Origin: Bacteroidales bacterium
GTDB taxonomy: Bacteria > Bacteroidota > Bacteroidia > Bacteroidales > UBA932
DNA length: 64,000 nt
Direction: 5' to 3'
NCBI GenBank assembly: GCA_024402115.1
Contig: JAKSJQ010000001.1
Coordinates: forward strand, 62,001 to 126,000
The translations under genes and the position numbers were made by a program. The notes under the pieces were generated by a model, which saw only the letters and a program-made list of their open reading frames with translations, did no database searches and was not told the origin of the DNA. Shown here in pieces: positions 18,781-28,126 of this stretch (its first letter is position 1; every line of letters starts with the position of its first letter).

Positions 18781-19440
18781 TTATCCGAGCAGGCTGGTCA
18801 GCCAGGCTCCGTCGACCTTTGCAAACCCTTCCTCAGCCTTGATGGAAGGGTTTCTCTGTAATATGCCGAGGCAGTCCTCGTATACATTGAAACCGATGTT
18901 GCAGCCGACCATCTTGCCGTTGTCCGGGAAAGAGAGAGTGATGTATTCGGTGTCGTCCTGAACACCCTTGCGATAGAAGTGCATAGGCAGATTCAGGATC
19001 TGGGTCGCCTTGTCCTCGCCGGCCTTTGCAGCCATCTCGACCCTTGTCACGTACTTGCACATCTCGACCACGACGTCGTCCAGCCCGGCCTCGAAGATGA
19101 GGATCTTCTCCATCAGCGAGCTCACGTCGCAGACGCGGCGCAGGGTATAGTCGCCCATGGCCTTGGCATGGTTGGTCACGGCCTTCATTTCGCTCTCCGG
19201 AAGGTCTCCGGCAGGGGTGAGCCATATCATCAGCTTCGCGTCCGGATCGTGGTAGAGGGTTTCGTACTTCACGAGGTTCGCCTGACCGCAATCTGGACAC
19301 TGCCACACGAAGATGGATCCGTCCTTGACCTTCTCCTTGAGCTGAGGGTCGTCTGCCGTGTTGATGCTTCTATAGACCGTTATGTCTGCTTTCCTGCCGC
19401 ACTTGCAGCAGCCTGCGCTGGTGTGTGAGATTAGTGACAT
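18781..19440 (-). CDS. CpXC-domain zinc-ribbon protein
   Basis: This 219-residue cytoplasmic protein begins with a probable CpXC domain. There are two CXXC knuckles, CCKCG near residue 12 and CPDCG near residue 49, expected to bind zinc. The middle and C-terminal parts are mixed alpha/beta (RVCDVSSLMEKILIFEAGLDDVVVEMCKYV) without recognisable catalytic motifs. CpXC proteins have no well-established function. A minus-strand TATTTTTG at 19445-19452 is only a few bases from the ATG, so the transcript may be nearly leaderless. It is divergent from the YeiH-type transporter. Confidence 0.7.
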   Translation of the reverse strand: MSLISHTSAGCCKCGRKADITVYRSINTADDPQLKEKVKDGSIFVWQCPDCGQANLVKYETLYHDPDAKLMIWLTPAGDLPESEMKAVTNHAKAMGDYTLRRVCDVSSLMEKILIFEAGLDDVVVEMCKYVTRVEMAAKAGEDKATQILNLPMHFYRKGVQDDTEYITLSFPDNGKMVGCNIGFNVYEDCLGILQRNPSIKAEEGFAKVDGAWLTSLLG

Positions 19441-19471
19441 GATGCAAAAATAGCAATTAAAAAAATATGTC

Positions 19472-19479
19472 TATCTTTG
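19472..19479 (+). promoter_or_regulatory. -7 promoter element before the YeiH-type transporter
   Basis: TATCTTTG matches TAxxTTTG and lies 42 bases before the ATG at 19522. It overlaps an upstream in-frame TTG, which supports the ATG as start. Confidence 0.45.
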
Positions 19480-19521
19480 CCCCTGCCAATTATTATATTA
19501 TTAACCAATAAACCTAAACAA

Positions 19522-20868
19522 ATGAACAATTTGGCAAAGAAGTTGACCACCGAGGACTGGATGGCCTGCTGGATCGGTTTCATCGTGATCCTTATCGGCG
19601 CAATCTCGGTTCTTACCGGATGGTTCGACTTTTCCGCACTTAAGTTCAGCACCTGGGCTTGCGGAGAATCTCTCTCCGAAGCTGCGGCAGCAAAGGTGAC
19701 TCCTCTCGGAGCTCAGTTCGCCTCTGCAAGTTTCTGGATCAGACTTTGTGTCACCGTTCTGGTGATCGGAGCTCTCTTCACCGCAGCCATCAAGATTCAG
19801 GGTGGGGACGTCAAGAAGTACATCCCAGCTTTCCTTACGCTGTTTGTACTTGCAGTGATCGTGCGCCTCATCAGCGCAGAGTTTACTCTCAATCGTTACT
19901 TTGAGTGGGCCTTCTGGGCGCTCATCGTAGGTCTCATCATCGCGAACACCGTCGGTGTTCCTGAGTGGCTCCGTCCAGCAATCAAGACAGAGTTCTACGT
20001 GAAGACTGGTCTCGTCATCATGGGATTCTCAGTCCTCTTCAGCAACATCGCGAAGTTCGGTCTCTACGGTCTCGGCATCGCATGGATCGTGACCCCTGTG
20101 GTCATCCTCTTCATGTGGTGGTTCGGCACAAGGGTCCTCAAGATGGACAACAAGCCGTTGGTAATCACTCTTGCTTCTGCGACCAGCGTCTGCGGTACTT
20201 CCGCAGCCATCGCTACCGGCGCAGCATCTAACTGTAAGAAGCAGGACCTCGGTATGGCCATCTCGATCTCCATCATCTTCACCATCATCATGATGGTAAT
20301 CGAGCCTATCATCATCAAGGCTTGCGGCATGTCCGCAATCATGGGTGGTGCGCTCATCGGCGGTACCGTCGACAGCACAGGTGCAGTTGCACTTGCAGGT
20401 GCTGAGCTTGGCGGCGAGGCTGAGAAGGCGGCTGTGCTCGTAAAGATGATCCAGAACATCCTCATCGGTTTCATCGCATTCTTCGTGGCTCTCTTCTTCG
20501 CTACCCGCGTAGAGGGCAACAACGGTCAGAAGGTCGGTGCAAACGAGATCTGGAAGCGCTTCCCTAAGTTCATCGTCGGATTCTTCATCGCATCCCTCGT
20601 CGCTTCATTCATCGTCCTCCCTCTCGCAGGTGGCGATCAGGTCAGCGCAATCAACAAGGTCCTCGACCAGTACAAGAACTGGTGCTTCGTCCTTGCCTTC
20701 ACCAGCATCGGACTCGACACCAACTTCAAGACCATCGGCAAGCAGCTCCAGGGCGGTAAGGTTCTTTGGCTCTATCTCATCGGCCAGACCTTCAACGTGC
20801 TCCTTACCCTCTTCGCCGTTTGGCTCCTTCTCTCAGGCGTCATCTTCAAGATTCCTGTACTCTCTTAA
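19522..20868 (+). CDS. YeiH-family putative sulfate exporter
   Basis: This is a polytopic inner-membrane protein of 448 residues from the UPF0324/YeiH (PSE) family, whose members are annotated as putative sulfate exporters. About ten to eleven hydrophobic helices are visible. The conserved segments NTVGVPEWLRPAIKTEFYVK, LASATSVCGTSAAIATG, GGALIGGTVDSTGAVA and FTSIGLDTNF are typical of the family. The N-terminus has an extra helix pair compared with the short E. coli protein. The ATG at 19522 follows the promoter element. The next gene starts directly after its stop, so both are probably one unit. The transported ion is not shown by the sequence. Confidence 0.85.
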   Translation: MNNLAKKLTTEDWMACWIGFIVILIGAISVLTGWFDFSALKFSTWACGESLSEAAAAKVTPLGAQFASASFWIRLCVTVLVIGALFTAAIKIQGGDVKKYIPAFLTLFVLAVIVRLISAEFTLNRYFEWAFWALIVGLIIANTVGVPEWLRPAIKTEFYVKTGLVIMGFSVLFSNIAKFGLYGLGIAWIVTPVVILFMWWFGTRVLKMDNKPLVITLASATSVCGTSAAIATGAASNCKKQDLGMAISISIIFTIIMMVIEPIIIKACGMSAIMGGALIGGTVDSTGAVALAGAELGGEAEKAAVLVKMIQNILIGFIAFFVALFFATRVEGNNGQKVGANEIWKRFPKFIVGFFIASLVASFIVLPLAGGDQVSAINKVLDQYKNWCFVLAFTSIGLDTNFKTIGKQLQGGKVLWLYLIGQTFNVLLTLFAVWLLLSGVIFKIPVLS

Positions 20869-21156
20869 ATGAGCAAGAAGAAAAAGATATTCAAAGTGAT
20901 CACCGTCCTCGTGACGGTGGTCATTTTTATTATGGCCGGCTACATAGTCTGCAATCACATGGGACTTATCGACGACATGGATTTCGGAGCCGGCGCCTAT
21001 TATTATGCCGATATCCCAAACTTCGAGAAATACTCCGGCGAGAATCTCTACCAGTCGACCCTGCCTACCTGGTTGGCAATAGTTCTCTTCCTTGCCTGGG
21101 GAGCACTGATGTGGCGCCTCTGGCTCTGGATCGACAAGAGAGGAAAGAAGGATTAA
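20869..21156 (+). CDS. Small two-helix membrane protein next to the YeiH-type transporter
   Basis: This 95-residue protein starts immediately after the transporter's stop codon, with no spacing, which suggests coupled translation. It has a lysine-rich N-terminus (MSKKKKIFK), a first helix VITVLVTVVIFIMAGYIVC, a polar loop of about 35 residues and a second helix LAIVLFLAWGALMWRLWLWI with a basic tail. I do not recognise the family. A regulatory or stabilising partner of the transporter is a reasonable guess from position alone. Its end overlaps the stop of the convergent gene at 21153 by 4 bases. Confidence 0.65.
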   Translation: MSKKKKIFKVITVLVTVVIFIMAGYIVCNHMGLIDDMDFGAGAYYYADIPNFEKYSGENLYQSTLPTWLAIVLFLAWGALMWRLWLWIDKRGKKD

Positions 21157-24100
21157 GGGAGTGATACCCTGAATACAGGGCCGAAGAAATTGTGTCCGAT
21201 CTCTATTCCGGACGCCTCATATCCGCTGTAGGCGGAACCCCCGTTATAAGACCAGCTTACGCCGACCGAGATCGGAACCAAGGCCCAGATGATGCCGGAG
21301 AGATCCGCCGTCAGGGTAGCTCCTGCGCTGAAGAGATTTCCGTCAGCGTTCAGCATCAGGTCGAAATGAGGTGTCAGGGTCATGCTCTTGACGAAGAGCA
21401 GGCCATGTAATAGGTCAAGGTCTCCCACTGAGAAAGGAATTCCGTATTCTGCAGTCAAGTTGATTACCTGCTTCTGGGCCGAGGATGCGGCCTGGAGCAG
21501 TTCCGCGTTGCCCGACATTCCCCTTGGAAGCATGTTGAGGCCGCCACCCCAGTAGATGCCCTTCGAGACGAGGCTGCGCTGGTACTTGGCCGTGAGCTTC
21601 CATCCTTGCTCTGGAAGGAATCCCGGCAGGTACATGTATCCGTATCCGTAGAGCGTAGGCTTGAAGAGGGCTCTTGATGCAGGAGCCGGAAGCCCGAGTC
21701 CGAGCCTGCTGAGCGCGCCGACTTCGGCTCCGATACCGAATCTTGGATACACGGCATTCTTCGCCGTCGCGTTCATGATGTAGCCACGCACGGAAGCATT
21801 GATAGTCTGCCTTGCCATGATCTTGCCCGGAACATAGGAGTCGAAGAATCTGAGTCCGAGGCTTTCCTCGCGGCTGTCCCAGATGGCGAGGCTGGTGTCG
21901 TAATGGTCGTTGCTGACGGTGTAGCTTGCCTTAGGTATGATGCCGCTGACCCATCCTCCCTTGTACCATCTCCACGGGATGTATGCCGAGATCTGAGCTT
22001 CGAGAGCCGGCCTGCCGCTTGCCGCAGAAGGGGTGGAGAATCCCGTTTTCCCGTCCGCATATCGGTATGCGCGGGTTGGGAGATAGTCATTGGCTGCCCT
22101 GTCATTGAAGTCGAGGCTTGCCTCGAAGACCGGATACCAGCCGGTATAGGTCATCTTGACATGTCCCGAATGGCGCCACCTGTCCTTGTTTGCCGGATCC
22201 TTGTGGGCTGCATATCCGATCTGGGTGACCATGGTGCTGAGTCTGTTCTGCATGAGCACTGTCGCTCCCGGAGCCGCCACCTGATAGATACGGTCGAAGC
22301 TCTGGTTCATGATGTTGTCCACGTTCACGTAGAGAGGAGCCCACGAATGTACGTTGAAAAGATGAGGGAGCTTCCTCCATCGGCGTACCTCGGAGAAGCT
22401 GACGCTGTCCTCGTCCAGAGGAGAGACGCCGTACTCCTTCTCCTGCTCGCTCAGCCTGTCTGCGATGAAATAGCTGTATCTCTGGCTGAAGTCCACGGTC
22501 TTCACCGGCAGAGAATCCACCGCGGTCCTGAACACAGGAGTTCCTTCGAGCTGAGGAGCTGCATAGTAGAGCCATTCTCCGTCGTCCGAGTAGCGGAACC
22601 ACTTCGCGCCGTATCTTATGTTCGTAATCTGGTTTACCCTACCGCTGTCCGGGTCGACACTGTAGAGTTCATGCTCTCCTGTCCTGTCGGAGGTGAAAAT
22701 CAGTTCTCCGTTCCTGCTGCCCAGATCTGCCATGATTACGGGCTGAGGCTCGATTATGGTCTTCCAGGATGTCGCCCCCGTCTCCGGATTCACTATCTCA
22801 TAGAGTCCGCTGCCCGAGTCGGAGATTGCAATCGCGAATATCCTCTTGTCTCCCAGCCATGCCGTTTCGGTGACCTGGAGGCTGTCCGGCATTCTCACGC
22901 TGCGCCTTTCCTTGGTCTTGACGTCGATGGTGGAGATCCCGGTTCCGCCAAGGTCGAAGTATTCAGCCGCGAGGACCTTGCTTCCGTCGGAATTTGGGGA
23001 AGGATTGAAATACCTGCCCTTCCTCGTTACGCTTACCGGGTGACGCAGTCTCGCGTGGCTTCCGTCGGAAGCGTTCTTCCTGACTGAGCTTATCCTCCTG
23101 AGCGAAGAGCGGTTCTCCATGTCCCACCTCGGGCCGTCTACGGTCTCGCTCCACCACAGACTTTCGCCGTCGGAGCGCAGTCCTCCGGATTTGGCGGAGA
23201 AAGATCGGATGCTGCGAGTCTTGCCGGTGCTGTCTATCCTCACGAGTCGAGGGCTGCGGTACAGGGATTTCCTTATCGCATAGATGTCGCCGTCCAGGGA
23301 TGCCAGTCCGGAATACTGGGTGAAGCCTCTGTCGGTCTTGGTTACCTGCTCCATAGGCATGAACGGAGCCCTTTCGTCGAGTTCGGCCCTCCAGCGTACG
23401 GCCATGCTGTCTGCAACCTCCGCGAAGGCATCGCGAAGGAACTTACCGGTGAGCTTTCGGATCACGTGGAAATTGGTGACGTCGAGAGGCATGCGGGCAA
23501 AGTGTTCATAGTTGTCTCCCACGAAGTCCTTGGCGTCGTAAAAATATCTGAATCCGCTGAGCGTCAGGTAGCCGAAGGCATATTTGTCCGGAATGAACCT
23601 GGTCTGGGATTCGTGCGACCAGCGGCTGAAGTTGCGCATCTGGCCCTGGTCGAAGGATATCCTGTAATAGTTGAGGAAATCGGCCGTCCTGCCTCGTCCG
23701 GAATTGGTGAGGGCAGTCTCCGCGATCACCGCGTCACCTTCCATCCAGCTTGGGTGTCCGTACAGCCCCGAAGCGCCGCCAGCTATCATTTCTCCGAAGA
23801 ACCATCCGAAAGGGCGCAGGGTCTTTGTCAGTCCGAACTGCATCTGTGCCACATGGCGAGACTCATGGATCACGAGCATCCTGTCCCAGCTCAGGGGCAT
23901 GAATGGATAGGCGTCGGGCTGGGTGTAGAGGTCGACCCTGTGCGGAGCCCAAGCCACGGATCCGTTAGAATCAGAATTGTAGGGATGCAGGACGACAGGC
24001 ATCTTGCCTCGCGTGTATTCTCCTGGGAGATAGTGGATTGACTGTCCGACCGGAGTCCTCCACCTTTCGAGTTCGCGTCCGTATACCCTTGCCAGCGAGT

Positions 24101-24254
24101 CCAGTCCTCGAGGGTAGATCAGCCTGAAATTCTCGGTCTCGACCTGATTCCACCTCACCCTGGCCGGGTCGTCTCCGGTCACATAGAACTGCGCCGCAGC
24201 CGTCGCGGCGAAGAGCATCAGTGAAAGGGCAGTCGTGGCAAGTCTGCGGAACAT
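21153..24254 (-). CDS. Exported protein with HEXXH peptidase-like domain, propeller and C-terminal barrel
   Basis: This large exported protein has about 1033 residues from the ATG at 24254; an earlier in-frame ATG lacks a signal peptide. After the signal (ending FAATAAAQ) comes a domain with VIHESRHVAQMQ, which carries HEXXH. A downstream SWMEGDAVIAE could supply the third, gluzincin-type zinc ligand. The middle has TolB/WD40-like propeller repeats (FNPSPNSDGSKVLAAEYFD, FTSDRTGEHELYSVDPDSG). The last third is beta-rich and aromatic, ending in FFGPVFRVSLP, like an outer-membrane barrel. The likely place is the outer membrane with the peptidase-like domain exposed. Activity is inferred only from the motif. 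Confidence 0.7.
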   Translation of the reverse strand: MFRRLATTALSLMLFAATAAAQFYVTGDDPARVRWNQVETENFRLIYPRGLDSLARVYGRELERWRTPVGQSIHYLPGEYTRGKMPVVLHPYNSDSNGSVAWAPHRVDLYTQPDAYPFMPLSWDRMLVIHESRHVAQMQFGLTKTLRPFGWFFGEMIAGGASGLYGHPSWMEGDAVIAETALTNSGRGRTADFLNYYRISFDQGQMRNFSRWSHESQTRFIPDKYAFGYLTLSGFRYFYDAKDFVGDNYEHFARMPLDVTNFHVIRKLTGKFLRDAFAEVADSMAVRWRAELDERAPFMPMEQVTKTDRGFTQYSGLASLDGDIYAIRKSLYRSPRLVRIDSTGKTRSIRSFSAKSGGLRSDGESLWWSETVDGPRWDMENRSSLRRISSVRKNASDGSHARLRHPVSVTRKGRYFNPSPNSDGSKVLAAEYFDLGGTGISTIDVKTKERRSVRMPDSLQVTETAWLGDKRIFAIAISDSGSGLYEIVNPETGATSWKTIIEPQPVIMADLGSRNGELIFTSDRTGEHELYSVDPDSGRVNQITNIRYGAKWFRYSDDGEWLYYAAPQLEGTPVFRTAVDSLPVKTVDFSQRYSYFIADRLSEQEKEYGVSPLDEDSVSFSEVRRWRKLPHLFNVHSWAPLYVNVDNIMNQSFDRIYQVAAPGATVLMQNRLSTMVTQIGYAAHKDPANKDRWRHSGHVKMTYTGWYPVFEASLDFNDRAANDYLPTRAYRYADGKTGFSTPSAASGRPALEAQISAYIPWRWYKGGWVSGIIPKASYTVSNDHYDTSLAIWDSREESLGLRFFDSYVPGKIMARQTINASVRGYIMNATAKNAVYPRFGIGAEVGALSRLGLGLPAPASRALFKPTLYGYGYMYLPGFLPEQGWKLTAKYQRSLVSKGIYWGGGLNMLPRGMSGNAELLQAASSAQKQVINLTAEYGIPFSVGDLDLLHGLLFVKSMTLTPHFDLMLNADGNLFSAGATLTADLSGIIWALVPISVGVSWSYNGGSAYSGYEASGIEIGHNFFGPVFRVSLP

Positions 24255-24284
24255 GTGATTTTGTTTTGGCGTAAAGTTACAACT

Positions 24285-24318
24285 TTTGTCAGACACATTG
24301 ATTTTTTTCGTATTTTTG
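24285..24318 (+). promoter_or_regulatory. Promoter of the Na/Pi symporter gene
   Basis: A -7 element TATTTTTG (24311-24318) lies 38 bases before the ATG. A TTTG at 24285-24288, 22 bases upstream, could be the -33 element. Confidence 0.45.
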
Positions 24319-24356
24319 CTCTGATTTAGCAATTAATAATCACAACCAATATTTCG

Positions 24357-26081
24357 ATGGATACAGTATACGCTGTACTTAAAATGCTCGGCTGCCTTGG
24401 CATGTTCCTCTTCGGAATGTCACAGATGAGTGGCGGCCTCCAGAAGCTGGCAGGAAACTCTCTCAGGTCTTTCCTCGCCTCTATGACCTCTAACCGTGTA
24501 AAATGCGTGATCACCGGTATCGTCGTGACTGCTCTCGTCCAGTCTTCGACCGCTACCACCCTCATGCTCGTGAGCTTCGTGAATGCCGGCCTCCTTGCCT
24601 TGGCCAACGCCATCGGAGTCATCATGGGTGCGAATATCGGAACAACCGTGACCGCATGGCTCTTCGCCCTCTCTTTCGACGGTTCGTTCAGCCTCGGTGC
24701 TATCGCGATTCCGATGATGTTCTTCGCCTTCCTGTTCATGTCCCTCAAGAGGACCAAGTACAAGAACTTCGGTGAGTTCATCATGGGCTTCGGCCTCCTT
24801 TTCCTCGGACTCTCAACCCTCAAGGACACAGCTTATCCTATCCTTTCCCAGCCTGCAGTCCAGTCTTTCCTGGCTCCGCTGACCAACTTCGGATTCGGAT
24901 CTATCGTCCTTTTCATGATCATCGGTGCCTGCATGACCCTCATGCTCCAGTCTTCTGCTGCGACCATGTCCCTCACCATGCTCCTCGTCTCTGTCGGAGT
25001 CATTCCTTTCGAGATGGCAGCTGCGATGGTCCTCGGTGAGAACATCGGTACCACCATCACTTCCAACATCGCCGCATCTGTCGCAAACGTCTCTGCAAAG
25101 AGGACCGCACGTGCCCACATGCTCTTCAACGTGTTCGGAGTGATCTGGGTGCTCTGTCTCTTCAGGCCTTTCCTCAAGCTCATCGGCATCATCGTCGACG
25201 CTCTCGGATTCGCCAATCCGATGACAACTGACTTCAACGGTCATGAGGAGGAGCTCGCTGCTACGCTTCCTTACTGCGTCGCAACCCTCCACACCCTCTT
25301 CAACCTGATCAACACCCTCATCCTCATCTGGTTCATTCCACTCATCGAGAAGATCGTGAAGCGTCTCGTACCTTCTCCACAGGGCGAGGAAGAGGTCTTC
25401 AAGCTCAAGTTCATCCACGGCGGTCCTGTCGGTATCCCAGAGCTCTCCATCAACGAGGCTCAGCAGGAGATCGTCCATTTCGGAGAAGTCTGCTACGAGG
25501 GCTACGCCGTCATCCGCGAGGCTGTCAACGAGCAGGATCCGGACAAGTTCGAAGAGCTTGCAAAGCAGCTTAACAAGTACGAGGAGATCACCGACAAGAT
25601 GGAGTTCGAAATCGCTTCCTACCTCAACGAGATCAGCAGGGACGAGATTTCAAACGAGTCTGCCGAGAAGCTCAAGAGCATGTACAAGATCATCGGCGAG
25701 ATGGAGTCTCTCGGAGATTCCGGTGATGCAATCGGTCGTCTTCTCAAGAGAAAGTGGGCACACAAGAAGGTCTTCGACGAGGATATGCTCAAGAGGCTCA
25801 ATCGTATGCTTGACATCGTAGACGTCGCTTACCAGGTGATGGTAGAGAACCTCAGGAACAAGCACCTCACCGCCATCAGCAACGCGGTAGATGCAGAGTG
25901 CAACATCAACGAGTGTCGTAACAACCTCCGCGAGGAGCACATCAACAACATCGAGGGTGACAACTACGACTACACTTCAGGTGTATACTATATCGACCTC
26001 GTGTCAGAGCTTGAGAAGATCGGTGACTTCATCATCAACGTATCTGAGTCCAAGCTCAAGATGGTAACCAAGCGTCAGTAA
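24357..26081 (+). CDS. Na/Pi cotransporter family protein with PhoU-like C-terminus
   Basis: This is a sodium-phosphate symporter of the PNaS family, 574 residues. The inner-membrane part has the two inverted-repeat signatures QSSTATTLM and QSSAATMSL, each preceded by a Gly-rich helix (GMFLFGMSQMSGG). About eight to nine helices are followed by a cytoplasmic PhoU-like helical domain from about residue 350 (EIVHFGEVCYEGYAVIREAV; EMESLGDSGDAIGRLLKRK). It imports phosphate or exports it, depending on the family branch. Its stop codon abuts the start of the thioredoxin-like lipoprotein gene, so the two are likely one operon. No PhoB-type box is recognised. Confidence 0.9.
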   Translation: MDTVYAVLKMLGCLGMFLFGMSQMSGGLQKLAGNSLRSFLASMTSNRVKCVITGIVVTALVQSSTATTLMLVSFVNAGLLALANAIGVIMGANIGTTVTAWLFALSFDGSFSLGAIAIPMMFFAFLFMSLKRTKYKNFGEFIMGFGLLFLGLSTLKDTAYPILSQPAVQSFLAPLTNFGFGSIVLFMIIGACMTLMLQSSAATMSLTMLLVSVGVIPFEMAAAMVLGENIGTTITSNIAASVANVSAKRTARAHMLFNVFGVIWVLCLFRPFLKLIGIIVDALGFANPMTTDFNGHEEELAATLPYCVATLHTLFNLINTLILIWFIPLIEKIVKRLVPSPQGEEEVFKLKFIHGGPVGIPELSINEAQQEIVHFGEVCYEGYAVIREAVNEQDPDKFEELAKQLNKYEEITDKMEFEIASYLNEISRDEISNESAEKLKSMYKIIGEMESLGDSGDAIGRLLKRKWAHKKVFDEDMLKRLNRMLDIVDVAYQVMVENLRNKHLTAISNAVDAECNINECRNNLREEHINNIEGDNYDYTSGVYYIDLVSELEKIGDFIINVSESKLKMVTKRQ

Positions 26082-27053
26082 ATGAGACTTTCGACCATCA
26101 TAGGGATAGTCACCGGCCTGGTGGCGGCAGTGTCCTGTGGCAACATGCAGTCTTCGTCAGATCAGACGGAGGCTGTTGCCGTTTCTGCGACACGCCCGTT
26201 CCGTCAGGTAGAGGTGCCTGGAATCTATGGAGGTCAGGACGGTCTGAAGTACTTCGCCGGACACTACTGGGACCATTTCTTCCAGGGTGCCGACGCCTGG
26301 TCCAGCGACTCTCTGATGGTTGCGGGAATCGAGCAGGGCGAGTTTGAGCAGGCCTTCTCCAACTATATCTACACCCTCGAGCACCTCTCGCTCGACGAGG
26401 CATGTGCCGAGATCAGGAAGCTCTATCCAAAGCTTGAGACTCTTCGTGCGGATGCCGGCAGCGAAGCTTTCGACGGTTTCATCGCCGTTGCCGAGAGATA
26501 CCTCTACGATCCGAACTCTCCGCTCAGGAACGAGGACCTCTGGAATCCGCTTGTCGATGCACTTTCGAAGGATACGGCTGTGTCGCAGGACAAGAGGCCC
26601 CAGTATGAGTTCCAGTCACGCACCAGCGCGCTGAACCGTGTGGGCAGCAAGGCCGCGGACTTCCGTTTCTGCGACAAGAAGGGAAAATCCAGGAAGCTCT
26701 ATTCGATAGAGGCCGAGAATGTTCTCCTCTTTTTCAGCAATCCGGGCTGCAATGCCTGCAAGGAGATCATCGAGAACCTCCGCAAGAGCCTGAAGGTAGG
26801 TTACCTGATGGACGCGGGAAAGCTTGCCGTGGTCAATGTCTACATCGACGAGGACATCCAGGCATGGCGCGAATACATGCCCTACTATCCAGAGGAATGG
26901 TACAACGGCTATGATCCGGATTTCGTGATCAGGACCGACCTCCTCTACAACGTGAGGGCAATCCCATCGCTCTACCTTCTGGACAGGGACAAGAAAGTCA
27001 TCATGAAGGATGCGACAGAAGAAAAAGTGTTTAACTATATAGACAACCTTTAA
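26082..27053 (+). CDS. Thioredoxin-like lipoprotein (DUF5106-type)
   Basis: This 323-residue lipoprotein has a short signal ending in the lipobox AVSC (Cys near residue 19). A helical N-terminal domain rich in aromatic residues resembles DUF5106 (FAGHYWDHFFQGADAW). From about residue 190 a thioredoxin fold follows (GSKAADFRFCDKKGKSRKLY; LLFFSNPGCNACKEIIENL; RAIPSLYLLDRDKKVI). The redox motif is CNAC, and the cis-Pro segment AIPSLYLLD is intact. It may reduce or exchange disulfides in the periplasm, or act in scavenging. The start directly follows the symporter stop. Confidence 0.75.
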   Translation: MRLSTIIGIVTGLVAAVSCGNMQSSSDQTEAVAVSATRPFRQVEVPGIYGGQDGLKYFAGHYWDHFFQGADAWSSDSLMVAGIEQGEFEQAFSNYIYTLEHLSLDEACAEIRKLYPKLETLRADAGSEAFDGFIAVAERYLYDPNSPLRNEDLWNPLVDALSKDTAVSQDKRPQYEFQSRTSALNRVGSKAADFRFCDKKGKSRKLYSIEAENVLLFFSNPGCNACKEIIENLRKSLKVGYLMDAGKLAVVNVYIDEDIQAWREYMPYYPEEWYNGYDPDFVIRTDLLYNVRAIPSLYLLDRDKKVIMKDATEEKVFNYIDNL

Positions 27054-27064
27054 GCCACATAACT

Positions 27065-28126
27065 ATGGAAATCAAAAAAGAACTGTGGGCAGTTGCCCCA
27101 AATGGACAGGACATCTACAAGTACACAATCACTAACGGCCAGGGCGCGAGCGTAGTGCTCAGCAGCTATGGTGCAGCAATCGTATCGATCAACGTTCCTG
27201 ACAAGGACGGTGTTCTCGGTGACGTAGTCCTCGGCTACCCTAAGGCAGAGAGCTATTATGGTGACGGTCCTTTCTCAGGAAAGGTCCCAGGACGTTTCGC
27301 AAACCGTATCGCCAAGGGTAAGTTCACCCTCGACGGTAAGGAGTACACCCTCAACATCAACAACGGCGAGAATCACCTCCATGGTGGTCCTACCGGCTAC
27401 GCAGAGAGAGTCTGGGACAGCCAGATCGACGGTTTTGCTGTAGAGTTCAAGTATTTCTCACCAGACGGCGAGGAAGGATATCCTGGAAACCTCACAGTCA
27501 TTACACGCTACGAGTGGAGCGAGGACAACAAGCTTACCATGACCTTCAAGGGTGAGACCGACGCTCCTACCGTCGTAAACCTCGTGAATCACGTTTACTT
27601 CAACCTCGAGGGAGAGGGCGCAGGCGAAGGCAACATCTTCGACCACATGCTCCAGCTCAACTGTTCAGAGTTCCTTCCAACAGACACAGGTCTCATTCCT
27701 CTCGGAGCACCAGCTCCAGTAGCAGGCACACCACTCGACTTCCAGAACGGAAGAAGAATCGGTGACGATATCCTCAACTTTGACTTCGAGCCGCTCAAGA
27801 TCGGTAAGGGCTACGACCATTGCTTCCTCATCGACGGCGCACAGCCTGGCCAGCTCCAGGACGCTGCTACTCTCTGGTCAGAGAAGACCGGCCGTCAGCT
27901 CACCATCGCTACAACCCAGCCTGCTATCCAGATCTACACCGGTAACTTCGTAGGCGGAAGCCCAGTTGGTAAGTGTGGCCGCAGCTACAACGACTACGAG
28001 GGTGTTGCAATGGAGACCCAGCACTTCCCAGATTCACCTAACCAGCCAGAGTATCCTTCAACAGAGCTCAGACCAGGTGAGGTATACCAGGAGGCTACTG
28101 TATACGCATTCTCTGTAAAGAAGTAA
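27065..28126 (+). CDS. galM: Aldose 1-epimerase (galactose mutarotase)
   Basis: GalM interconverts alpha- and beta-galactose (and glucose) anomers and so supplies the alpha form to galactokinase. The 353-residue product shows the family motifs [23 protein letters not shown] (substrate-binding His), the catalytic His segment [10 protein letters not shown] and the late YDH and [18 protein letters not shown] segment with the catalytic Glu. No signal peptide is visible, so it is cytoplasmic. Codon use is typical of well-expressed genes. The stop overlaps the thyA start by one base, placing a sugar enzyme at the head of a nucleotide/folate operon. Confidence 0.94.
   Translation: MEIKKELWAVAPNGQDIYKYTITNGQGASVVLSSYGAAIVSINVPDKDGVLGDVVLGYPKAESYYGDGPFSGKVPGRFANRIAKGKFTLDGKEYTLNINNGENHLHGGPTGYAERVWDSQIDGFAVEFKYFSPDGEEGYPGNLTVITRYEWSEDNKLTMTFKGETDAPTVVNLVNHVYFNLEGEGAGEGNIFDHMLQLNCSEFLPTDTGLIPLGAPAPVAGTPLDFQNGRRIGDDILNFDFEPLKIGKGYDHCFLIDGAQPGQLQDAATLWSEKTGRQLTIATTQPAIQIYTGNFVGGSPVGKCGRSYNDYEGVAMETQHFPDSPNQPEYPSTELRPGEVYQEATVYAFSVKK

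Noticed and set aside
21903..23087. 394-codon plus-strand frame opposite the HEXXH protein
   Set aside because: No signal, motif or promoter; the minus-strand frame has a signal peptide and a continuous domain structure.
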